The notes below the pieces were generated by a model. That model was given only the letters and a program-made list of their open reading frames with translations. It was not told the DNA's origin and did not search any database. Shown one piece after another: positions 57,201-64,000 of a stretch of 64,000 bases of DNA. The translations under genes and the position numbers were made by a program. The stretch's first letter is position 1, and each line of letters begins with the position of its first letter. Source of the stretch: Aeromonas veronii (GTDB lineage: Bacteria; Pseudomonadota; Gammaproteobacteria; Enterobacterales; Aeromonadaceae); contig CP101033.1 in assembly GCA_041319085.1 (NCBI GenBank), positions 218,501 through 282,500 of the forward strand, given 5' to 3'.

Positions 57201-58509
57201 ACTGGTTATCACCTCCCGTTCTACCGAACTGACCATCATGGACGACATGGGCCGTACCAAGGAAAGCCACAAGCTGCCTTACGGTTCCGTGCTGGAAGTG
57301 AAGGACAGCCAGGCCGTGAACGCTGGCGAGACCGTTGCCAACTGGGATCCGCACACCCACCCGATCATCACCGAAGTGGCAGGTCGTCTGCACTTCGAAC
57401 ACATGATCGATGGCGTGACCATCACTCGTCAGACCGACGAGCTGACCGGTCTCTCCTCTATCGTCGTGCTGGACGTCAACGAGCGTCCGAGTGCCGGTAA
57501 AGAGATGCGTCCGACCGTTAAACTGGTCGACCTGAACGGCAAAGACGTGATGATCCCGGGTACCGATGTAGCCGCCCAGTACTTCCTGCCGGGCAAGGCG
57601 ATCGTGAACCTGGAAGATGGTGCCAACGTGGGTGTGGGTGACGCGGTAGCGCGTATCCCGCAAGAGTCCGGCGGTACCAAGGACATCACCGGTGGTCTGC
57701 CGCGCGTTGCGGATCTGTTCGAAGCACGTCAACCGAAGGAACCGGCAATTCTGGCCGAGATCTCCGGTACCATCTCCTTCGGGAAAGAGACCAAGGGCAA
57801 ACGCCGTCTGGTCATCACCCCGACTGATGGTGGCAACGTCTACGAAGAGATGATTCCGAAGTGGCGTAACCTGAACGTGTTCGAAGGTGAAAAAGTTGAG
57901 AAGGGTGAAGTGCTGGCGGACGGTCCTGAGTCTGCTCACGACATCCTGCGTCTGCGCGGTATCAGCCCGGTCGCCAACTACATCGCCAACGAAGTGCAAG
58001 ACGTTTACCGTCTGCAAGGCGTTAAGATCAACGACAAGCACATCGAAGTCATCGTTCGTCAGATGCTGCGCAAGTGCGAGATCCTGAGCGCTGGCGATAC
58101 CGATCTGATCGAAGGCGAACAGGTTGAGGTTGCTCGTGTGAAGATTGCCAACCGTAAGCTGGTTGCCGAGGGCAAGACCCCTGCTACCTTCCGTCATGTA
58201 CTGATGGGTATTACCAAGGCATCTCTGAGCACCGAGTCCTTCATCTCTGCGGCTTCCTTCCAGGAAACCACTCGCGTTCTGACCGAAGCCGCCGTTGGCG
58301 GCAAGCGTGATGAACTGCGTGGTCTGAAAGAGAACGTCATCGTGGGTCGTCTGATCCCGGCTGGTACCGGCTTTGCCTACCACCATAGCCGGATCAACCA
58401 GCGTGCTGCCGCAGCTCGTGCTGTTGGTACCCCGCAGGTGACCGCTGATGAAGCTCAACAGAACCTGGCGGATCTGCTGAACGCAGCCGGTAGCTTCGAC
58501 GAAGAGTAA
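54205..58509 (+). CDS. rpoC: RNA polymerase subunit beta'
   Basis: The 1434-residue catalytic subunit has the zinc finger CLCGKY...CEKCGVE near residue 70, the magnesium-binding NADFDGDQ and the trigger-loop region. It starts at GTG ([12 protein letters not shown]) with AGGGGAAA upstream. It is about 27 residues longer than E. coli RpoC; part of this is an extra segment between [13 protein letters not shown] and VSNKALGKK (about residues 590-622). It ends the rplJL-rpoBC operon. Confidence 0.99.
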   Translation: MKDLLKFLKAQTKTEEFDSIKIGLASPDMIRSWSFGEVKKPETINYRTFKPERDGLFCARIFGPVKDYECLCGKYKRLKHRGVICEKCGVEVTQTKVRRERMGHIELASPTAHIWFLKSLPSRIGLLLDMTLRDIERVLYFESFVVIEPGMTNLERSQMLSEEQYLDALEEWGDEFDAKMGAEAILALLRAIDLEGEVKTMREELDQTNSETKRKKTTKRLKLMEAFLQSGNKPEWMIMTVLPVLPPDLRPLVPLDGGRFATSDLNDLYRRVINRNNRLKRLLDLAAPDIIVRNEKRMLQESVDALLDNGRRGRAITGSNKRPLKSLADMIKGKQGRFRQNLLGKRVDYSGRSVITVGPTLRLHQCGLPKKMALELFKPFIYGKLETRGLATTIKAAKKMVEREEAVVWDILDEVIREHPVLLNRAPTLHRLGIQAFEPTLVEGKAIQLHPLVCAAYNADFDGDQMAVHVPLTLEAQLEARALMMSTNNILSPASGEPIIVPSQDVVLGLYYMTRARINAKGEGMVLAGPKEAEKVYRAGLADLHARVKVRITEYLRQEDGSLREHTEMKNTTVGRAILSLILPKGMEYALIDEPKVLTAAEQADLDANPQNWIKSVSNKALGKKLISRLLNTCYRKQGLKDTVIFADQLMYTGFHYAALSGASVGIDDMVIPDAKKEIIAAAEAEVAEIQDQFLSGLVTAGERYNKVIDIWASANERVSKAMMENLSKERNVNSLGEEEEQASFNSIFMMADSGARGSAAQIRQLAGMRGLMAKPDGSIIETPIVANFREGLNVLQYFISTHGARKGLADTALKTANSGYLTRRLVDVAQDMVITEDDCGTTEGLWMTPLIEGGDVVEPLRERVLGRVVADDVIKPGTEDEVLVARNTLLDEQLCDLLEQNSVDRVKVRSAITCETDFGNCAHCYGRDLARGHLVNKGEAVGVIAAQSIGEPGTQLTMRTFHIGGAASRAAAENSIQVKNTGTIKLQNAKFVHNSDDKLVITSRSTELTIMDDMGRTKESHKLPYGSVLEVKDSQAVNAGETVANWDPHTHPIITEVAGRLHFEHMIDGVTITRQTDELTGLSSIVVLDVNERPSAGKEMRPTVKLVDLNGKDVMIPGTDVAAQYFLPGKAIVNLEDGANVGVGDAVARIPQESGGTKDITGGLPRVADLFEARQPKEPAILAEISGTISFGKETKGKRRLVITPTDGGNVYEEMIPKWRNLNVFEGEKVEKGEVLADGPESAHDILRLRGISPVANYIANEVQDVYRLQGVKINDKHIEVIVRQMLRKCEILSAGDTDLIEGEQVEVARVKIANRKLVAEGKTPATFRHVLMGITKASLSTESFISAASFQETTRVLTEAAVGGKRDELRGLKENVIVGRLIPAGTGFAYHHSRINQRAAAARAVGTPQVTADEAQQNLADLLNAAGSFDEE

Positions 58510-58525
58510 CTCGTCATCCGTGATT

Positions 58526-58556
58526 AAAAAGGGCTCCTTCAAGGAGCCCTTTTTGT
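58526..58556 (+). terminator. Terminator of the rpoBC operon
   Basis: AAAAAGGGCTCCTT and its complement form a strong stem followed by TTTTTG, 16 bases after the rpoC stop. Confidence 0.92.
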
Positions 58557-58703
58557 TGGCCAATTCCTCGGTAAAGGTAGACGCAGCGCGGGTTTCAGGA
58601 TGATCCAGAGCAAAGTTGTAGAGTAAAAAATCAAAAAAAGTTGACTTTACTCCCCTGCAATTTAAAACTCGGGAAAGTTGAATGGTTATTACAGGGGTAG
58701 AAC

Positions 58704-59420
58704 ATGACTGTCGGTATCGAGGAAGCCATGCTTCCCGAAGAACAGCTGATCAGCCGCACTTTTACAGATGAAGACAGGGAATTGTTGCGCTCATACGATG
58801 GGCTCATCGATGGCTTGGCCGAGCTGTTCGGCAAGCATTGTGAGGTGGTCCTCCACTCCCTGGAAAATCTGCACGAGTCGGTGATCAAGATCGCCAACGG
58901 CTTCAATACCGGACGCACCCTCGGGGCGCCCATCACCGATTTGGCATTGCGCATGCTCAAGGATATCGAGAGCACCGGCCAGGATTACACCCAGAGCTAT
59001 TTTGCTCGCAGCCGCACCGGTGCGCTGATGAAGTCGAGCACCATTGCTATTCGCAACAGCGAGCGGCAAGTGGTGGGGCTTATCTGCATCAACCTGCACA
59101 TCAATGCACCTTTCCACGAGTTCGTGGCCGAATTTTTCCCGACGCCCCAGCAGGCGGCGCGTCAGTCACCCGAGACCTTCGCCAACAGTGTGGAAGAGCT
59201 GGTTGCCCAGACGGTGGATAACACCATCGACGAGATCAATCGCGATCCCACCGTGGCCAACAATGCCAAGAACCGCTTCATCGTGACCCAGCTGTTCGAG
59301 AAGGGCATTTTCGACATCAAGGATTCGATCAATCTGGTGGCGGACAAACTCAATATTTCAAAACATACCGTTTATCTTTACATCCGACAGCGCAAGCAGG
59401 GTGAAGACGAGAACGAGTAA
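58704..59420 (+). CDS. YheO-like PAS/helix-turn-helix regulator
   Basis: The 238-residue protein has an N-terminal YheO-type PAS domain (about 25-140; LFGKHCEVVLHSL, SERQVVGLICINLHINAPF). A C-terminal helix-turn-helix (about 195-232; GIFDIKDSINLVADKLNISK) ends it. In E. coli yheO sits just upstream of tusDCB. Here ridA lies between. YheO-type regulators are poorly characterised; a regulatory link to ridA is suggested by the 25-base gap and shared strand. Confidence 0.85.
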   Translation: MTVGIEEAMLPEEQLISRTFTDEDRELLRSYDGLIDGLAELFGKHCEVVLHSLENLHESVIKIANGFNTGRTLGAPITDLALRMLKDIESTGQDYTQSYFARSRTGALMKSSTIAIRNSERQVVGLICINLHINAPFHEFVAEFFPTPQQAARQSPETFANSVEELVAQTVDNTIDEINRDPTVANNAKNRFIVTQLFEKGIFDIKDSINLVADKLNISKHTVYLYIRQRKQGEDENE

Positions 59421-59445
59421 CTCAATTCCATAAGGGGATAGATGA

Positions 59446-59826
59446 ATGGCTAAAGAAGTGATTGCAACCGACAAGGCGCCTGCCGCCATTGGTCCTTATG
59501 TTCAGGCGACCAAGGTAGGCGAGATGATCTTCACCTCCGGGCAGATCCCGCTTGATCCTGCCACCATGGAGATCGTTGCCGGTGGCATCGAAGCTCAGGC
59601 CGAGCAGGTAATGAAGAACCTGATCGCCGTATTGCAGGCTGCCGGTGCCGATGCTGGCAAGGTAGTGAAAACCACCTGCTTCCTGAGCGATATGAACGAC
59701 TTCGTAGCCTTCAATCAGGTCTATGCCCGTTACTTTGGTGATGCCGCACCGGCCCGCTCCTGCGTGGAAGTGGCCCGTCTGCCCAAAGATGTGCTGGTCG
59801 AGGTTGAGGCCATCGCCCATCTCTGA
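59446..59826 (+). CDS. ridA: Reactive enamine/imine deaminase RidA
   Basis: RidA hydrolyses reactive 2-aminoacrylate and similar enamines produced by PLP enzymes. The 126 residues have the trimer-forming fold with the substrate-binding arginine Arg104 in [13 protein letters not shown], and [15 protein letters not shown] lies before the ATG. It is the second gene after the YheO-like regulator and is followed by a terminator. Confidence 0.96.
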   Translation: MAKEVIATDKAPAAIGPYVQATKVGEMIFTSGQIPLDPATMEIVAGGIEAQAEQVMKNLIAVLQAAGADAGKVVKTTCFLSDMNDFVAFNQVYARYFGDAAPARSCVEVARLPKDVLVEVEAIAHL

Positions 59827-59838
59827 TCGGCAACAGCT

Positions 59839-59870
59839 AAAAAGCCCCTCATGGCAGGGGCTTTTTTGTT
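59839..59870 (+). terminator. Terminator of ridA
   Basis: AAAAAGCCCCT and AGGGGCTTTTT form an 11-bp stem followed by TTGTTTTT. Confidence 0.9.
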
Positions 59871-59911
59871 TTTGGCGTAAAATGGACAGGCATCAGTACA
59901 GGAGCCATGTT

Positions 59912-60304
59912 ATGAGTCTGAGTTTTGCCCTGCTGGTGACCGGGCCTGCCTATGGCACCCAGTCCGCCAGCACCGCCTACCGCTTTGCCCGCAGCCTGTT
60001 GGCTCAGGGTCATACCCTCTCTCATCTCTTTTTCTATCAGGAGGGGGTCTGCAACGGCAACGGCCTGCATCTTCCCGCCTCCGATGAGACCGACCTGGTG
60101 CGTCTGTGGCGAGAGCTGGCAGAGGAGCAGGGGATCCGTATCGATGTCTGCGTCGCTGCCGCCATGCGGCGTGGTGTGCTCGATGAGCAGGAGGCCAAGG
60201 GGGCAGGGCAGGCGCACTTCAATCTGCAAGCGCCGTTTTGCCTGAGCGGTCTGGGCCAGTTGGCCGAGGCGGCGCTCACCGCCGATCGGCTGGTTCAGTT
60301 TTAG
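59912..60304 (+). CDS. tusD: Sulfur relay protein TusD
   Basis: The 130-residue DsrE-like protein carries the catalytic cysteine Cys80 in [13 protein letters not shown]. It passes sulfur from TusA to TusE for 2-thiouridine formation in tRNA wobble bases. CAGGAG lies about ten bases before the ATG. It is the first gene of tusDCB; tusC follows nine bases later. Confidence 0.96.
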   Translation: MSLSFALLVTGPAYGTQSASTAYRFARSLLAQGHTLSHLFFYQEGVCNGNGLHLPASDETDLVRLWRELAEEQGIRIDVCVAAAMRRGVLDEQEAKGAGQAHFNLQAPFCLSGLGQLAEAALTADRLVQF

Positions 60305-60312
60305 GGGGAGTC

Positions 60313-60672
60313 ATGAGCAAGAAAATCGCCTTTATCTGCAGTCGTGGCCCCCATGGCCATGCCGCCGGCCGGGAAGGGCTGGATGCCCTGCTGGCCACCT
60401 CGGCCATGACCGATGAGCTGGCGCTGTTCCTGATTGGGGACGGTGTGCTGCAACTGCTCAAGGAGCAACAGCCGACCGCTATTTTGCAGCGCCACTACGC
60501 GCCTACCTTCAAAATGCTGGAACTCTACGACATCGAAGAGGTCTATGTTTGTGCTGACTCGCTGGCAGAGCGTAGCGTGACAGTAGATGATCTGCTGATC
60601 CCGGTCGAGAGTCTGCCGCGCCAGGAGCTGGCTCGGCGCTGGGCACAATGTTCGACTCACATCAGCTTTTGA
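60313..60672 (+). CDS. tusC: Sulfur relay protein TusC
   Basis: The 119-residue DsrF-like subunit of the TusBCD hexamer starts MSKKIAFICSRGPHG, with GGGGGAG before the ATG. It has no catalytic cysteine role in E. coli. Spacing of eight bases on each side marks a single operon. Confidence 0.95.
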   Translation: MSKKIAFICSRGPHGHAAGREGLDALLATSAMTDELALFLIGDGVLQLLKEQQPTAILQRHYAPTFKMLELYDIEEVYVCADSLAERSVTVDDLLIPVESLPRQELARRWAQCSTHISF

Positions 60673-60679
60673 GGTCTCC

Positions 60680-60958
60680 ATGTTGCATCTGATATTGAAC
60701 TCTCCCTTTCAGAGTCAGGCTTTGGCACAGGCGCTTTCATACCTCCAGCCCGAGGATGAGCTGGTTCTGATGCAGGATGCCGTGATTGCGGCATCGGCTC
60801 CCCAGTGGAGCGCGCGGCTGGCGGGCATCCCGCTTTATGTGATGCAGGAGGATCTGCAAGCTCGCGGTTTGCATCATCGGGTGGGTAATGTGCTCGACAT
60901 GGCGGGTCTGGTGGCACTGATTGCGCAAAAAGGTTCCCCGCGCACCTGGGGTGGCTGA
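60680..60958 (+). CDS. tusB: Sulfur relay protein TusB
   Basis: The 92-residue DsrH-like subunit (MLHLILNSPFQS, LVLMQDAVIAA) closes the tusDCB operon. It ends with the conserved C-terminal tryptophan segment PRTWGG. Confidence 0.94.
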   Translation: MLHLILNSPFQSQALAQALSYLQPEDELVLMQDAVIAASAPQWSARLAGIPLYVMQEDLQARGLHHRVGNVLDMAGLVALIAQKGSPRTWGG

Positions 60959-61041
60959 CAGACACATTTTCAAGATAATTCAAGGTGATGTCGTGAAATC
61001 AAACGGATCCGAATTGCCCTTTTGTGGCGCAAATTGTATAA

Positions 61042-61515
<474 letters not shown>

Positions 61516-61608
61516 TGGTTCTCCGTTAAGTAAGGCCAAACGTTAATTCGTTTCTAGTTAGATAGCTTTCTAGTTTTGGGTAATCCCTGAAGTTACGGAG
61601 AATTTGAA

Positions 61609-62079
61609 ATGCCAAGACGTCGTGTTGTTGGTCAGCGTAAAATCCTGCCAGATCCCAAGTTCGGATCAGAGCTGCTGGCTAAATTTGTCAACGTAGTAAT
61701 GGTTGACGGTAAGAAATCTGTTGCAGAAGCCATCGTATACGGTGCCCTGGACATCATTGCCACCAAATCTGGCAAAGAGCACCTGGCCCTGTTCGAAGTC
61801 GCTCTGGATAACATTCGTCCGGCGGTCGAGGTTAAATCTCGTCGCGTCGGTGGTGCAACCTATCAGGTGCCGGTAGAAGTTCGTCCGGTACGTCGCAATG
61901 CCCTGGCAATGCGCTGGTTGGTTGATGCCGCTCGTAAACGTGGTGAAAAATCAATGGCTCAGCGTCTGGCTGGCGAGCTGCTGGATGCCGCTGACAATAA
62001 GGGTTCGTCTGTCAAGAAACGTGAAGACGTTCACCGTATGGCTGAAGCGAACAAAGCCTTCGCTCACTTCCGCTGGTAA
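61609..62079 (+). CDS. rpsG: 30S ribosomal protein S7
   Basis: The 156-residue primary binder of the 16S rRNA 3' domain starts [20 protein letters not shown]. In E. coli it represses the str operon. The length equals the short E. coli B-type form. Confidence 0.99.
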   Translation: MPRRRVVGQRKILPDPKFGSELLAKFVNVVMVDGKKSVAEAIVYGALDIIATKSGKEHLALFEVALDNIRPAVEVKSRRVGGATYQVPVEVRPVRRNALAMRWLVDAARKRGEKSMAQRLAGELLDAADNKGSSVKKREDVHRMAEANKAFAHFRW

Positions 62080-62154
62080 TCCGCTTGCGCAGGGTCTTTT
62101 GACTCTGCGCACCTTTAATTATCTAGGGACAAGCGCCTTAGTAAGAGGATGACA

Positions 62155-64000
62155 ATGGCTCGTACAACCCCCATTGAGCGTTATCGTAACATCGGTATCT
62201 CCGCTCACATTGACGCCGGTAAGACTACTACTACCGAGCGCGTACTGTTTTATACCGGTGTAAGTCACAAGATCGGTGAAGTTCACGATGGCGCTGCCAC
62301 CATGGACTGGATGGAACAGGAACAAGAGCGTGGTATTACCATCACCTCCGCCGCGACCACCGCTTTCTGGTCCGGTATGGGTAAACAGTTCCAACCGCAC
62401 CGTATCAACATCATCGATACCCCGGGCCACGTTGACTTTACTATCGAAGTAGAGCGTTCAATGCGTGTTCTGGACGGTGCCGTGATGGTGTACTGTGCCG
62501 TAGGTGGCGTACAGCCACAGTCTGAAACCGTATGGCGTCAGGCTAACAAGTACAAGGTTCCCCGTATCGCGTTCGTCAACAAGATGGACCGTACTGGCGC
62601 TAACTATCTGCGCTGCGTTGAGCACATCAAGACCCGTCTGAAAGGCGTTCCTGTTCCCCTTCAGCTGAACATCGGTTCCGAAGAGAACTTCAAGGGCGTT
62701 GTTGACCTGGTCAAGATGAAAGCCATCAACTGGAATGAAGCTGATCAGGGCGTATCCTTCGATTACGAAGACGTCCCGGCCGAGTTGCTGGAACAGGCGC
62801 AAGAAATGCGCATGAATCTGGTTGAAGCCGCTGCTGAAGCGTCTGAAGACCTGATGGAAAAATACCTGGGCGGCGAAGAGCTGACCGAAGAAGAGATCAA
62901 AGGTGCTCTGCGTCAGCGCGTGCTGAACAACGAAATCATCCTGGTAACCTGTGGCTCCGCGTTCAAGAACAAGGGCGTACAGGCCATGCTGGATGCCGTG
63001 ATCGAGTACCTGCCGGCTCCGACCGACGTTGCTGCTATCGACGGCCTGAAAATGGACGGCGAGACCAAAGACGAGCGTCACGCTTCTGATGACGAGCCGT
63101 TCTCTGCTCTGGCGTTCAAGATCGCTACCGACCCGTTCGTTGGTAACCTGACCTTCTTCCGTGTCTACTCTGGCGTGATCAACTCCGGTGACACCGTGCT
63201 GAACTCCGTCAAGGACAAGCGCGAGCGTTTTGGCCGTATCGTTCAGATGCACGCCAACAAGCGCGAAGAGATCAAAGAAGTACGCGCTGGTGACATCGCT
63301 GCAGCCATCGGTCTGAAAGACGTTACCACTGGTGACACCCTGTGTGACCCGAACGCACCGATCATCCTCGAGCGTATGGAATTCCCGGAGCCGGTAATTT
63401 CTATCGCGGTTGAGCCGAAAACCAAGGCTGACCAAGAGAAGATGGGTCTGGCACTGGGCCGTCTGGCTCAGGAAGATCCGTCCTTCCGCGTATGGACTGA
63501 CGAAGAGTCAGGTCAAACCATCATCGCTGGTATGGGTGAGCTGCACCTGGACATCATCGTTGACCGTATGCGTCGCGAGTTCAAGGTTGAAGCCAACGTA
63601 GGTAAGCCGCAGGTTGCCTACCGTGAAACCATCCGTACCACCGTTAAAGACATCGAAGGCAAGCATGCCAAGCAGTCTGGTGGTCGCGGTCAGTACGGTC
63701 ATGTTGTTATCGACATGTACCCGCTGGAAGAAGGCAAAGCCTACGAATTCGTCAACGACATCAAAGGTGGTGTCATTCCTGGTGAATTCATCCCGGGTGT
63801 TGATAAAGGTATCCGCGAGCAGCTCAAATCTGGTCCGCTGGCGGGTTACCCGGTTATGGATCTGGGTGTGCGTCTGCACTTCGGTTCTTACCACGATGTC
63901 GACTCTTCCGAACTGGCGTTCAAAATCGCTGCTTCCATGGCCTTTAAGGCTGGCTTCATGAAAGCCAACCCGGTTCTGCTTGAACCGATCATGAAAGTAG
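62155..64000 (+). CDS. fusA: Elongation factor G, 3' end cut by window edge
   Basis: The first 615 codons are present and open to the right edge. The GTPase domain carries [28 protein letters not shown] and NKMD. Domains II-IV follow, including the translocation-tip segment [13 protein letters not shown] drives tRNA-mRNA translocation. GAGGATGAC precedes the ATG. The order rpsL-rpsG-fusA implies tuf downstream. Confidence 0.98.
   Translation, partial: MARTTPIERYRNIGISAHIDAGKTTTTERVLFYTGVSHKIGEVHDGAATMDWMEQEQERGITITSAATTAFWSGMGKQFQPHRINIIDTPGHVDFTIEVERSMRVLDGAVMVYCAVGGVQPQSETVWRQANKYKVPRIAFVNKMDRTGANYLRCVEHIKTRLKGVPVPLQLNIGSEENFKGVVDLVKMKAINWNEADQGVSFDYEDVPAELLEQAQEMRMNLVEAAAEASEDLMEKYLGGEELTEEEIKGALRQRVLNNEIILVTCGSAFKNKGVQAMLDAVIEYLPAPTDVAAIDGLKMDGETKDERHASDDEPFSALAFKIATDPFVGNLTFFRVYSGVINSGDTVLNSVKDKRERFGRIVQMHANKREEIKEVRAGDIAAAIGLKDVTTGDTLCDPNAPIILERMEFPEPVISIAVEPKTKADQEKMGLALGRLAQEDPSFRVWTDEESGQTIIAGMGELHLDIIVDRMRREFKVEANVGKPQVAYRETIRTTVKDIEGKHAKQSGGRGQYGHVVIDMYPLEEGKAYEFVNDIKGGVIPGEFIPGVDKGIREQLKSGPLAGYPVMDLGVRLHFGSYHDVDSSELAFKIAASMAFKAGFMKANPVLLEPIMKV

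Noticed and set aside
54304..58563. A 1419-codon open frame antisense to rpoC, and a 696-codon one antisense to rpoB (52131-54221)
   Set aside because: Both lie opposite highly conserved, strongly codon-biased genes. That bias removes stops from the antisense frame. Their translations show no recognisable domain.

Overview
The window is chromosomal DNA of a gammaproteobacterium, almost certainly an Aeromonas species. Several E. coli-like blocks are present in conserved order: bamD-rluD-pgeF-clpB, murB-birA-coaA-tRNA-tuf-secE-nusG-rplKAJL-rpoBC, and tusDCB-rpsL-rpsG-fusA. Protein identities are high, coding GC is high, and the joins between blocks differ from Enterobacterales. Genus assignment is an inference from gene content; no search was run.

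Bases 1-4700: a YfcC-type carrier cut by the left edge, argR, and the pyrBI operon with a textbook promoter, a leader peptide and a UTP-type attenuator. Then come a conserved hypothetical gene and a tRNA-Trp. Bases 4.7-15.4 kb hold small metabolic and stress loci: a LysR regulator divergent from a VOC protein, lipocalin blc, a YqhC-like AraC regulator divergent from yqhD, pntAB, and a CyuA/UPF0597 cysteine desulfidase-like gene. Bases 14.7-20.2 kb are bamD, rluD, pgeF and heat-shock clpB with a sigma-32 promoter. Bases 20.2-23.6 kb are asnA/asnC with repeated fossil tails of asnA, then folM and a folK-like gene that overlap tail to tail.

Bases 23.6-32.9 kb are signalling and envelope genes: a 30-aa membrane peptide, glrK-qseG-glrR, a DUF1097 membrane gene with a duplicated tail, a 31-aa peptide, msrPQ, two PepSY proteins and an OmpR-type two-component system. 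GlrR lacks the sigma-54 contact loop. Bases 32.9-37.2 kb form a small accessory island: a solitary IS605-type tnpB abutting a fragment of a NapC/NirT cytochrome gene, followed by an unusual histidine kinase (degenerate receiver, cyclic-nucleotide-like sensor, kinase) and a single-domain response regulator. Bases 37.2-43.5 kb carry topB behind a near-perfect LexA box, ktrB-ktrA, murB and birA.

Bases 43.5-64 kb are the translation/transcription core: coaA, tRNA-Tyr, tRNA-Gly, a degenerate tRNA-Thr, tuf, a second tRNA-Trp, secE-nusG, rplKAJL, rpoBC, yheO-ridA-tusDCB, rpsL, rpsG and fusA (cut by the right edge). Three promoters in this block sit inside perfect inverted repeats that also look like terminators of the gene before.

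The strongest points for follow-up are GlrR without GAFTGA, the tRNA-Thr relic ahead of tuf, the promoter-in-hairpin elements, the serial 3'-tail duplications at asnA and the DUF1097 gene, the LexA box on topB, and the solo TnpB whose inferred guide matches the adjacent cytochrome fragment.
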